Assembly: GCA_002427045.1 (NCBI GenBank)
Contig: DIPO01000067.1
Location: forward strand, 26,303 to 44,208
DNA: 17,906 nt
Origin: Firmicutes bacterium UBA5486
Lineage (GTDB): Bacteria > Bacillota > UBA4882 > UBA10575
Reading direction: 5' to 3'
The translations under genes were made by a program, and so were the position numbers. Shown piece after piece: positions 1-7,334 of this stretch (its first letter is position 1; each line of letters starts with the position of its first letter). Under the pieces are notes generated by a model. The model worked only from the letters and a program-made list of their open reading frames with translations, had not been told where the DNA came from and did no database searches.

Positions 1-192
1 GTTGTTCATGCTGGTTTCCTAATTATCACGAAGTGATTTACTCAAGACCAGATGAATCAACTAGGGCTATTTTCTAAGTAGGTTCGGACTAAACAGTTAG
101 ACTAATATCGTTTTATAGTCGAAAACAGGGGCAAAAAAATTATGTATTTTTTTAATGTAAGGGAATTGCTAACTACCTACGGTATCATAAAA

Positions 193-236
193 CAGAATAT
201 ATTGTCTAACTTACAGAAAGGTTTCAATATATTCTG
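193..236. repeat. Perfect 12-bp inverted repeat, 20-nt spacer
   Basis: CAGAATATATTG at 193-204 is the exact reverse complement of CAATATATTCTG at 225-236. A third, partial copy of the right arm (AATATATTCT) lies near 295-304. It could be a hairpin in a transcript or a pair of half-sites for a regulator. There is no T-run after it, so it is a poor terminator. The function is unknown. Confidence 0.6.
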
Positions 237-449
237 GTGTAATCTTAAAATAAAACAACGTAATTAGCTGATTCGAACAATCGACTAAAACAGTAATATA
301 TTCTACTCTTAAATTATCAGTTAATTATTGTAATGTCAAGCTAAATTAAAATAAAGGTTGGAGGAACAACCGGTTGTGTGGAGAAAATAAAAGGGCTATC
401 GGTTTTCTGTACAAAGCCGGTAAGGTAGCTACTCATGTTGGCTACTGCC

Positions 450-555
450 CGTCGCACATAAAAGAATGAAAATAGTGCTTTTTTGCACAACCTAGCTTAA
501 GCTAACAAGGGATGTCATTCCGTTATTCCACATGAGCGACGAGATACGAGATAGT
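450..555 (+). promoter_or_regulatory. Putative structured leader element, copy A (upstream of rsmF)
   Basis: Three blocks are shared with a second copy at 8766-8855. They are AAAGAATGAAAATA at 461-474 (14/14 identical), a 22-nt block at 499-520 (18/22) and a 22-nt block at 534-555 (19/22). The linkers differ in length (24 and 13 nt here, 13 and 4 nt in the other copy), as expected for a folded RNA rather than a recent transposon copy. GAATG in block 1 can pair with CATTC in block 2. CGTCGC at 450-455 can pair with GCGACG at 536-541, closing the fold. The element ends one base before the AAGGAG Shine-Dalgarno site of the downstream methyltransferase gene, so translational control is plausible. 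I do not recognise it as a known riboswitch class. Confidence 0.45.
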
Positions 556-571
556 TAAGGAGATTTGAAAA

Positions 572-1948
572 ATGAAATTACCGGATGAGTTTCTTCATAA
601 AATGCAGAAGTTAATGGCAAAGGAAGAATATGAAGCCTTTATTAAAGCGTTAAAACAGAAAATTATTATTCGCAGTCTGCGGGTTAATACCAAAAAGATA
701 TCGGTGGAGGAGTTTAAGGAGATTTTTCCTTATGATTTGACTCCGGTTCCCTGGTGTAAAGAAGGTTTTTACCTTCCAAAAGGGTTTAAAGCTTCCAAAC
801 ATCCTTATTATTATGCTGGTCTTTATTATTTACAGGATCCCAGTGCGATGTTACCAGTGGTAGCTTTAGAGCCTCAATCTGGGGAGAAGATTCTGGACCT
901 TTGTGCTGCACCCGGAGGAAAATCTACTCAGATTGGGGCGGCGATGGAAGATGGTTTACTCTTTATGAATGATATTAATCCAAAAAGAACCAGAGCACTG
1001 TTAAAGAATATAGAAAATTTTGGCCTTAAGAATATTGTTGTAACCAATAACCAGCCTCAGGAATTGGCAGAGACTTTCCCAGCTTATTTTGACCGGGTAT
1101 TAGTAGATGCTCCTTGTTCCGGAGAAGGAATGTTCCGACGGGAATCCCGTTTGATTATTGCCTGGCGCCGGAATTACCACCCATCAATCTGTAGCCCAAT
1201 CCAGCGGGAATTATTGACTTATGCAGCCCGCATGGTGGCACCCGGTGGAAGAATAGTCTATTCTACCTGTACATTTTCCCCGGAAGAGGATGAATTGCAA
1301 ATCAAGCGATTTTTAGAAGAACATCCGGATTTCAAACTGGTTGCTATAGAAATTGATGGAGTCAGTCCGGGAAGGGGAGAGTGGGCAGGTGAACCGCTTC
1401 TCAGTAATACTGGCCGAATCTGGCCTCATCTTTCACGGGGAGAAGGGCAATTTGCTGCTGTATTGCAAAAAGATTTACAGGGAGAGAGCAAGAGAAGCTT
1501 ACCATTTACTTATCAGGAACCAGAGGAGAAAAGACTGACTGCTTTTTGGGAGTTTTGTTCAGAGGTAGGAATCAAACCACCTGCGGGGAGGCTATTTATC
1601 CAGGAAAATGATCTGCAACTTTTACCGGAAGGCCTTCCTTGCCTTAACGGTTTAGAGATTGTAAGAAGAGGCCTGTTTTTAGGTGAACTCCGTTACGAAC
1701 GGTTTATCCCTTCTCCGGCTTTTGCCTTGGCTTTAGACCGGCAGGAGGCAAAACGCCAATTAGAATTACCGGTTGATAGTTATGAAGTATTAAAATATTT
1801 ACGGGGGGATACTCTGTTACTGAATGAAGCGGAAGTGTCGGGAGAGGGTTGGGTTTTGGTAACAACGAATGGTTTTCCATTAGGCTGGGCTAAAAGAGTA
1901 GGAAATCTTATTAAGAATTATTATCCCTCTTCTTGGAGGATGCGATAG
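572..1948 (+). CDS. rsmF: 16S rRNA m5C methyltransferase, RsmF/NOL1-NOP2-Sun family
   Basis: A 458-residue SAM-dependent RNA cytosine-C5 methyltransferase acting on ribosomal RNA in the cytoplasm. Residues 1-100 form the N-terminal RNA-binding lobe. The Rossmann SAM site has LDLCAAPGGKST near 108-119. Motif IV is DAPCSGEG with Cys182, and motif VI is YSTCTFSPEEDE with Cys233. Family enzymes use two such cysteines: the motif VI Cys attacks the base and the motif IV Cys helps release it. The last ~150 residues match the RsmF-type C-terminal/PUA-like region, which separates it from the shorter RsmB. The ATG has an AAGGAG site 9 nt upstream. The gene ends 7 nt before rsuA, so the two probably form an rRNA-modification operon. 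The exact target base cannot be read from the sequence. The symbol is by family. Confidence 0.9.
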   Translation: MKLPDEFLHKMQKLMAKEEYEAFIKALKQKIIIRSLRVNTKKISVEEFKEIFPYDLTPVPWCKEGFYLPKGFKASKHPYYYAGLYYLQDPSAMLPVVALEPQSGEKILDLCAAPGGKSTQIGAAMEDGLLFMNDINPKRTRALLKNIENFGLKNIVVTNNQPQELAETFPAYFDRVLVDAPCSGEGMFRRESRLIIAWRRNYHPSICSPIQRELLTYAARMVAPGGRIVYSTCTFSPEEDELQIKRFLEEHPDFKLVAIEIDGVSPGRGEWAGEPLLSNTGRIWPHLSRGEGQFAAVLQKDLQGESKRSLPFTYQEPEEKRLTAFWEFCSEVGIKPPAGRLFIQENDLQLLPEGLPCLNGLEIVRRGLFLGELRYERFIPSPAFALALDRQEAKRQLELPVDSYEVLKYLRGDTLLLNEAEVSGEGWVLVTTNGFPLGWAKRVGNLIKNYYPSSWRMR

Positions 1949-1955
1949 GAAGATA

Positions 1956-2681
1956 ATGTTGATGAAGAAAGAAAGGCTTGATAAGTTTCTCGCAAATATG
2001 GGGCTTGGCAGCCGGCGGCAAGTCAAAGCATTAGTCCGCGACTGCCGGGTAAAGGTCAATGGCATAGTTATTTTAGAAAGTGACTTTAAAATAGTTCCGG
2101 AAAAAGATCGGGTGGAAGTAAATGGCCAACTGGTGGAATATAAGAAATTTTACTATATTATGTTGAATAAACCTGCGGGTTATCTCTCGGCGACTAGGGA
2201 TAATTATGCTTCAACAGTAATGGATTTGCTTCCGGAAGAATGGCGTAAGCGAGATATTGCTCCTGTAGGGCGGCTTGATAAGGATACAGAAGGCTTATTA
2301 TTATTGACTGATGATGGGCAATTGGCCCATTATCTATTAGCACCCCGTTCCCGGGTAGCAAAGACCTATTTTCTCCAAGTAGAAGGAGAAGTAACAGTAA
2401 ATGATCTCAAAGCTTTGGAAGCAGGGGTTGTATTAGATGATGGGTATTGTACCCTTCCGGCAGAAGTAAGATTGTTGGCAGCAGGAAAAAGGTCGGAATT
2501 GGAATTAACAATTTACGAAGGTAAATTTCATCAGGTAAAAAGAATGTTGAAGGCTATAGGGAAAAAGGTAATCTATTTAAAGCGAATATCGATGGGTGCT
2601 TTGGAATTAGACCCGGGATTAGCTCCCGGTGAAAGCCGTGAGTTATCAGAGGAAGAGATTCACCGGTTAAAAAATAGCTAA
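1956..2681 (+). CDS. rsuA: Pseudouridine synthase, RsuA/RluB family
   Basis: Converts a specific uridine of rRNA to pseudouridine; RsuA acts on 16S U516. An N-terminal S4 RNA-binding domain (about residues 4-50, starting KKERLDKFLANMGLGSRRQ) precedes the catalytic domain. The catalytic motif is PVGRLDKDTEGLLLLTDDG with the essential Asp108. The later FHQVKRM motif (near 207-213) is typical of the RsuA/RluB/RluE/RluF group. At 241 residues the length fits RsuA. Two starts are possible, ATG 1956 and ATG 1962. AGGAAGA at 1947-1953 fits the first slightly better by spacing, while homologues often begin at the MKKERLDK of the second. It overlaps no gene and follows rsmF by 7 nt, so it is probably co-transcribed. 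Confidence 0.9.
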   Translation: MLMKKERLDKFLANMGLGSRRQVKALVRDCRVKVNGIVILESDFKIVPEKDRVEVNGQLVEYKKFYYIMLNKPAGYLSATRDNYASTVMDLLPEEWRKRDIAPVGRLDKDTEGLLLLTDDGQLAHYLLAPRSRVAKTYFLQVEGEVTVNDLKALEAGVVLDDGYCTLPAEVRLLAAGKRSELELTIYEGKFHQVKRMLKAIGKKVIYLKRISMGALELDPGLAPGESRELSEEEIHRLKNS

Positions 2682-2948
2682 GCAGACATTCTAAGTTAGC
2701 CATATATCTAAAGTTCATATATTAGAGTGAATTGCATAATTGTGCAGGGACAGAAAAATAAATGACAACGCAAAAAGCCCATAAAAGAAGAGGGAGAATT
2801 TAAATCTCTTTTCAGGACAAATTAACCGCTGAAAACTGGGTATAGTATAAAAGTATGCCTACGGTTAATAGAAAGATTGAGGGGGGTAAATTTTTAACCT
2901 TCATCAAAATATGAGAAGAATGATTTTTAGAGAAAAGGAGTTGGTGGG

Positions 2949-3674
2949 ATGTTTCCATTGAAAGATAATATCCCCAGTAGATACCCGCCATTTATGACGG
3001 TCTTGTTGATTGTTTTTACAACATTTATTTTTCTACTGCAAAAATCACTTCCTCCGGATCAGATGAAGAAGGTTTTTTACCTGTTCGGATTGATTCCCTT
3101 ACGTGTTTTTTCGCCAGAGAGTCTTCCGGAAACTCTGGCCAGAACAGGCCGGATATTCCCCTTTGTTACCAGTATATTCCTGCATGGAAATTGGACTCAT
3201 CTGATCGGGAACATGTGGGCATTGTGGCTTTTTGGAGATAATATAGAAGATCGGATTGGTTCTTTCCGTTTTCTCTTGTTTTATCTATCTAGTGGAGTGG
3301 TGGCAGGTTTGATTCATGTCTTATCAAATCCGGCAGGGGTGGTTCCGGCAATTGGAGCTTCGGGAGCCATTGCAGGAGTAATGGGGGCTTATGTTCTTTT
3401 ATATCCGGGTGCCCGGGTCATTACCTTGATTCTTGTATTTTTTATTCCTTATTTTATTCGGATACCGGCCTTTATATATTTAGGTGGCTGGTTTCTGACA
3501 CAACTTTGGGGAGGGGCAATTTCCTTTTTAAATCCGGGACAGGAGGGCGGGATTGCTTGGTGGGCTCATGTTGGAGGTTTTCTTGCCGGTATTTTTTTGA
3601 TTCGGTTTTTCCTATTAACTGCCAGAAACAGGTGTTATCGTTGCTGGTATGATGATGAGTACCATCCTTGGTAG
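2949..3674 (+). CDS. Rhomboid-family intramembrane serine protease
   Basis: A polytopic membrane protease that cuts transmembrane segments of other membrane proteins. The 241 residues hold about six to seven hydrophobic helices, the first at about 14-31. All signature elements are present: HGNWTHLIGNM (His79, His84, Asn88) in the second helix region, the nucleophile in GASGAIAGVMGAY (Ser138), and the catalytic His207 in WWAHVGGFLAG. The short cytosolic tail is unusual, with RCYRCWYDDE carrying a CxxC pair. The ATG has AAGGAG 8 nt upstream. The next gene, another membrane-bound serine protease, starts 23 nt after the stop, so the pair probably forms a membrane proteolysis operon. The substrate is unknown. 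Confidence 0.92.
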   Translation: MFPLKDNIPSRYPPFMTVLLIVFTTFIFLLQKSLPPDQMKKVFYLFGLIPLRVFSPESLPETLARTGRIFPFVTSIFLHGNWTHLIGNMWALWLFGDNIEDRIGSFRFLLFYLSSGVVAGLIHVLSNPAGVVPAIGASGAIAGVMGAYVLLYPGARVITLILVFFIPYFIRIPAFIYLGGWFLTQLWGGAISFLNPGQEGGIAWWAHVGGFLAGIFLIRFFLLTARNRCYRCWYDDEYHPW

Positions 3675-3697
3675 AAATGGTGTATGGAGGGTGAAGT

Positions 3698-4528
3698 ATG
3701 GGTTTATTTGAGATATTTTGGATAGTGATCATTCTTTCAAGCCTGCTTCCAGTAATAAGAAAAAAGCTGCTGGAGTCGGAACGGCAAAAATTAATCAGTC
3801 AATTGGAAAAGGCCCATGATTCCAGAGTGATTGTCCTTATCCATCGGCAGGAAACCATTAGCCTTTTTGGCGTACCTTTTTTTCGCTATATAGATATTAA
3901 TGATTCTGAAGAAGTAATTAGAGCGATCCATCTTACTGACCCTGAAGTTCCTCTTGATATTATCCTTCATACTCCGGGAGGACTGGTCTTGGCAGCTCTT
4001 CAGATAGCCAGAGCCATAAAAAAACATCCCGGGAAGGTTACTGCTTATATTCCTCATTATGCTATGTCTGGAGGAACTCTGATTGCTTTGGCAGCGGATG
4101 AGATTGTAATGGATGAACATGCAGCCTTAGGACCGGTTGATCCGCAGATTGAAGGATTGCCTGCCGTTTCTTTAACCAAACTAGTACGAGTTAAACCGGT
4201 CAGCGAGATTAGTGACCGGGCGATGATCCTCGCGGATGTAGCTGATAAAGCGATCCAACAGGTTAGACAAGCTGTCTTCAATCTCTTGGTTGATAATTAT
4301 GGGGAAGAGAAGGCTACCCGGATTGGGAGTTTACTGGCGGAAGGGTACTGGACCCATGATTATCCCCTTACTTATGAAGAGATTGAAGCGATGGGGTTAA
4401 ATGTTCGCAGTAAACTTCCGGTGGAAATTTATAAATTAATGAATCTCTTCCCTCAACCTATACGACAGCAGCGATCAGTTACTTATCTTCCGGAACGGAG
4501 GGAAAAGCCTGGAAAGGGGGAACATTAG
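3698..4528 (+). CDS. SDH-family Clp-fold serine protease, membrane-anchored (DUF114/SppA-like)
   Basis: A 276-residue protein with one N-terminal membrane segment (about residues 4-20) and a ClpP/crotonase-fold protease domain. HTPGGLVLAALQIARAI (91-107) forms the oxyanion-type Gly-Gly loop. AMSGGTLIALAADEIVMDEHAALGPVDPQI carries the nucleophile Ser124 and the Asp/His-rich segment that supplies the rest of the Ser-Asp-His set in this family. Its role in bacteria is poorly defined; membrane protein or signal-peptide remnant degradation is the usual guess. GGAGGGTG lies just before the ATG. It follows the rhomboid gene by 23 nt and is convergent with feoB. Confidence 0.88.
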   Translation: MGLFEIFWIVIILSSLLPVIRKKLLESERQKLISQLEKAHDSRVIVLIHRQETISLFGVPFFRYIDINDSEEVIRAIHLTDPEVPLDIILHTPGGLVLAALQIARAIKKHPGKVTAYIPHYAMSGGTLIALAADEIVMDEHAALGPVDPQIEGLPAVSLTKLVRVKPVSEISDRAMILADVADKAIQQVRQAVFNLLVDNYGEEKATRIGSLLAEGYWTHDYPLTYEEIEAMGLNVRSKLPVEIYKLMNLFPQPIRQQRSVTYLPERREKPGKGEH

Positions 4529-4544
4529 GTCCTCCTTTTCTTTT
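4512..4544 (+). terminator. Probable intrinsic terminator of the protease operon
   Basis: AAAGGGGGA (4513-4521) pairs with TCCTCCTTT (4530-4538), 9 bp with one G-U pair and an 8-nt loop, followed by the T-rich TTCTTTT. The stem overlaps the stop codon of the serine protease gene. The opposing feoB transcript ends close by. Confidence 0.5.
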
Positions 4545-4610
4545 GGCATAAATTATGAATTGATGTTATCAGCTTCGAAGGTTTTCTTCCAACCGAGTAT
4601 CAAGTGACAA

Positions 4611-4635
4611 GCTTATTAAACCAGGTTTAATAAGC
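4611..4635. repeat. 25-bp perfect palindrome across the feoB stop codon
   Basis: GCTTATTAAACC at 4611-4622 and its exact complement at 4624-4635 flank a single base at 4623. The palindrome covers the last codons and the tandem TAA TAA stops of the minus-strand feoB membrane gene. The minus strand has no T-run after it and the loop is minimal, so it is not a standard terminator. It may be a transcript-end stabilising hairpin or a protein-binding site. Confidence 0.7.
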
Positions 4636-6004
4636 GGGCGATCTGAGCGACTAGAAAACAGAGAATGACTCCGACCGCAGTTGGAATTAAGGCAGATAGT
4701 AAAGTCCATTTGGTATTCTTGGTTTCCTTCTGTATTGTCAGGAGGGTAGTGGCACAAGGGAAATGAAGTAGAGAGAAGAGACTCATATTTAATGCTGTAA
4801 GCCAGGTCCAACCATTATGTAGTAATAATTCTCTCAGGGCGCTAATGCTATTTAGTTCTAACATTGCTCCCTGGGAAAGGTAACTCATGATCAGAATTGG
4901 CAGGACAATTTCATTGGCTGGTAACCCGAGAATGAATGCCATAATAATGTAACCGTCTAGGCCAATTAAGCGGCCAAAACCATCAAACCACCTAGAAAAA
5001 TAAGCAATCAAGGAGAGGTCTTGGATCCGAAGATTTGCAAAAACCCAGGTTAAAGCACCTGCAGGGGCAGCAACAATTACGGCACGGAGCAATACAAAAA
5101 TGGTTCGATCTAAAATTGATCGAATTAGTAAGGTTCCGATTTTAGGCAAGCGGTAAGAGGGGAGTTCTAAAGTAAATGAGGAAGGAACTCCTTGAAGGAT
5201 GGTTTTAGATAATCCCCAGGAGACGAGTAGAGTGATAAAAATTCCAAAGATAACCACTCCGGCGACTAGGAAGGAGGCAGTTAGGTTGTGGGAACTGTTG
5301 GCTACGATTCCCATAAGAATGGCAGCCATTGTAAATAAGGTAGGAAAACGTCCATTACAAGGAACAAAGTTATTAGTTAAAATAGCAATTAAGCGTTCAC
5401 GGGGAGATTCGATGATCCGACAGGCGATAACACCCGCAGCATTACAACCAAAGCCCATACACATGGTAAGAACTTGTTTTCCATGGGCACCTGCTTTTTT
5501 AAAGAACTTATCAAGATTAAAAGCAACCCTTGGCAGATATCCAAGGTCTTCGAAAAAAGTAAAGAGTGGAAAAAAGATCGCCATTGGCGGAAGCATGACC
5601 GAAACTACCCAAGATAGAGTACGAAATAGACCAAGAACTAATATTCCATGGAGCCATGCAGGTGCATTTAATCCCTGAAAAAGGGTTGTCAGCCAGTCTT
5701 CAAGACCAGAAAACATGGTAAAAAGAAGTTCTGATGGATAATTGGCACCAGTAATCGTAATCCAGAAGATTCCGCTTAATAAGAGTAGCATTAGTGGATA
5801 GCCAAAAATTTTAGAAGTGACAATAATATCGATGATCGTATCAAGATTATGCTTAAGATGATTCTGCTGTACTACTTGTTGGGTGATTGCTTCCGCCTGT
5901 TGATAGATATTAGCAACCACCCGATCACGAAGGTTGGGCCCTAATTGTTTCCGGAGAATACGGGCTTTTTGTAAAAGCTTTTTATGGTTTGCCATTATAT
6001 TCAT
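4616..6004 (-). CDS. feoB: Split FeoB: Fe(II) transporter membrane (Gate) subunit
   Basis: The membrane part of the ferrous-iron transporter, 462 residues, encoded apart from its GTPase. Residues 1-55 are a charged helical segment like the region linking the G domain to the membrane in intact FeoB. Then come about eight to ten hydrophobic helices. The first Gate repeat has GFGCNAAGVIACRIIESPRERLIAIL followed by NNFVPCNGRFP; the second has ANEIVLPILIMSYLS. The end has LLHFPCATTLLTIQKETKNTKW, matching the conserved PC-x-ATxxxIxxET stretch of FeoB. GAAAGGAAAG precedes ATG 6004; a second ATG lies 9 nt in. The GTPase gene lies 280 nt upstream on the same strand. No feoA is visible. The part is complete rather than decayed, so a working two-piece FeoB is inferred. 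Confidence 0.9.
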   Translation of the reverse strand: MNIMANHKKLLQKARILRKQLGPNLRDRVVANIYQQAEAITQQVVQQNHLKHNLDTIIDIIVTSKIFGYPLMLLLLSGIFWITITGANYPSELLFTMFSGLEDWLTTLFQGLNAPAWLHGILVLGLFRTLSWVVSVMLPPMAIFFPLFTFFEDLGYLPRVAFNLDKFFKKAGAHGKQVLTMCMGFGCNAAGVIACRIIESPRERLIAILTNNFVPCNGRFPTLFTMAAILMGIVANSSHNLTASFLVAGVVIFGIFITLLVSWGLSKTILQGVPSSFTLELPSYRLPKIGTLLIRSILDRTIFVLLRAVIVAAPAGALTWVFANLRIQDLSLIAYFSRWFDGFGRLIGLDGYIIMAFILGLPANEIVLPILIMSYLSQGAMLELNSISALRELLLHNGWTWLTALNMSLFSLLHFPCATTLLTIQKETKNTKWTLLSALIPTAVGVILCFLVAQIARLLNLV

Positions 6005-6284
6005 GTTCTCTTTCCTTTCTTGTTTGTGGTTCTATTTTTCTTAAATTAAGAAATTGCCTAGTTTAAGAAATTACGTAATCGGTCAAATCAAATGAAGAAT
6101 ATAGCTAATTATTAAGGAATGGACTAAGATTTAGACAATTAGAATAATAGTTAAACACTATATGGTCGTTCATGCCGCCTACTCACAGTATAAAGTAATG
6201 TAAATCAAGGGCGGGTGAATCGACAAGCCCCATAGGCATTTCCCGTATTGGTTAAATACAAGCTTAGATAATTATGCAATTCCT
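6005..6284. other. 280-nt spacer between the two feoB halves, possibly structured
   Basis: No gene was found. GGGC (6209-6212) can pair with GCCC (6227-6230), enclosed by ATGCC (6172-6176) with GGCAT (6235-6239), suggesting a branched fold in an otherwise AT-rich spacer. At its right edge a 13-mer (AATTATGCAATTC) occurs at 6270-6282 and again at 6287-6299, the second copy covering the last codons and stop of the GTPase gene. I see no clear terminator or promoter, so the two halves could be co-transcribed. Confidence 0.4.
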
Positions 6285-7037
6285 TCAATTATGCAATTCA
6301 CTAAGGTATTTAAAAATTTTTTTCATAAGGGCAATGTCGCCATCTAACAGGCGTAAAGCTAGCCAACGGCTATTAATTACAGTTGAGAAAGACGCTTCAA
6401 GTTCCTTTTTTAGTTCATCTAAGGCTTTTTCCAGCTGATCATCATAATAAATAATTTTTGGAGAAGGTTTTTCTTCGCCAAAGGCCATGGCATGAATTGC
6501 AGCTTTTAAATCATCTAATCCTTCTTTGTTCCGGGCAACAGTAGGGATTACGGGGATCCCCAGGAGCCTTTGGAGTTTTTCATAATTAATTTGGATATTT
6601 TTACGTTTAGCTTCATCCATCAAGTTGAGGCAGAGAATGACTTGGGATGTAATCTCCATTACCTGAAGAGCTAGATTTAAGTTCCGCTCCAGACAAGTGG
6701 CATCAGTTACGACTACTACGGCATCAGGTTCCCCAAAACAGATAAAATCCCGGGCCACTTGTTCTTCAACGGAATTGGCAAGAAGTGAATATGTTCCCGG
6801 AAGATCAACTAATGTTATATGATCTCCTTTATGCTTGAAAAAACCTTTGGCCAGAGTAACAGTCTTTCCGGGCCAATTCCCAGTATGCTGATTTAGTCCA
6901 GTTAAACTATTGAATACTGTACTTTTTCCAGTATTGGGGTTGCCTGCTAAAGCAATAACTGCCTCGGTACTAGAGAATTCCGAGTACAATTCTGCAAAAA
7001 ATGTATTTATACCGGTAGATTTGTGGGTTAATCCCAT
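6285..7037 (-). CDS. feoB: Split FeoB: small GTPase (FeoB_N) subunit
   Basis: A 250-residue GTPase half of FeoB on the cytoplasmic side of the iron transporter. All G motifs are present: G1 GNPNTGKST (32-40), switch I/G2 TGNWPGKTV, G3 DLPGTYSL (from Asp78), G4 NLMD (138-141) and G5 VARNKEGLDDL (from about 167). The last ~80 residues correspond to the helical GDI-like domain, and the protein stops before any membrane helix. GAAGGGAG stands just before ATG 7037. Many Bacillota annotations carry a stand-alone 'FeoB small GTPase domain' protein, so the split is probably natural. The start is divergent from uxaC, and the 297-nt gap between them holds both promoters. No clear Fur box was seen. Confidence 0.92.
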   Translation of the reverse strand: MGLTHKSTGINTFFAELYSEFSSTEAVIALAGNPNTGKSTVFNSLTGLNQHTGNWPGKTVTLAKGFFKHKGDHITLVDLPGTYSLLANSVEEQVARDFICFGEPDAVVVVTDATCLERNLNLALQVMEITSQVILCLNLMDEAKRKNIQINYEKLQRLLGIPVIPTVARNKEGLDDLKAAIHAMAFGEEKPSPKIIYYDDQLEKALDELKKELEASFSTVINSRWLALRLLDGDIALMKKIFKYLSELHN

Positions 7038-7119
7038 TTTCTCATCTCCCTTCTTTGTTTAGTGGTGGCAAAATAAAATAAAGCTGGGTAAAAGATTTAC
7101 CTGCTGCTAACTTCATTCT

Positions 7120-7125
7120 ATTATA
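7120..7125 (-). promoter_or_regulatory. Candidate -10 box for the feoB operon
   Basis: TATAAT on the minus strand, about 83 nt upstream of the FeoB GTPase start. No convincing -35 hexamer stands 16-18 nt further upstream, so the promoter may depend on an activator or be a chance match. Confidence 0.35.
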
Positions 7126-7265
7126 TGGGCCGATTGAAAAGGAGGTACCATTGGAACGGCCTTTTAAAAATAAAAAGGAGTGAAAGAGAGAATAAACTAA
7201 TTTAAGATCCTTAAATTTCGCCCATTAGCTTTATATTTAACAGAAATCGATCAAGATTTGGGTGG

Positions 7266-7294
7266 TTGACAAACTAAAATTTTGATATTATTAA
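7266..7294 (+). promoter_or_regulatory. Sigma-A promoter of uxaC
   Basis: A perfect -35 TTGACA (7266-7271), a 17-nt spacer and TATTAA (7289-7294). Transcription would start about 35 nt before the uxaC ATG, which has GGAGG at 7322-7326. No recognisable catabolite-control site or uronate regulator operator was found in the 7038-7334 spacer. Confidence 0.6.
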
Positions 7295-7334
7295 AATATG
7301 GTGTCTTGTAAATAAATTTATGGAGGCTTAAAAG

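Larger units (their letters stand above)
1..571. other. Gene-free region upstream of rsmF, with inverted repeats and a structured leader
   Basis: No open frame with a ribosome binding site was found here. The stretch is AT-rich on the left (1-360) and more GC-rich and structured on the right (360-570). It holds a perfect 12-bp inverted repeat (193-204 with 225-236). It also holds several self-complementary segments after 360: the palindrome ACAACCGGTTGT, and AGAAAA paired with TTTTCT. The conserved leader-like element listed separately runs to 555. I could not assign a clear promoter. The upstream gene lies outside the window. Confidence 0.6.

Noticed and set aside
457..555. Leader element as a recent MITE or transposon copy
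   Set aside because: The two copies keep separate blocks but differ in linker length. No terminal inverted repeats or target-site duplications are visible, which fits a folded RNA better, although an old repeat family is not excluded.
1353..1538. A short plus-strand frame inside the rRNA methyltransferase gene
   Set aside because: It is out of frame with a strongly supported gene, with no ribosome binding site and no conserved feature.
5199..5678. A 159-codon open frame on the plus strand
   Set aside because: It is antisense to the well-supported FeoB membrane gene, has no recognisable domain, and shows the arginine/lysine/proline-rich composition of a shadow frame.
7130..7160. AAGGAGGTACC as a ribosome binding site for a hidden plus-strand gene upstream of uxaC
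   Set aside because: No ATG, GTG or TTG with an open frame of useful length follows at a proper distance; the nearest frames stop within a few codons.
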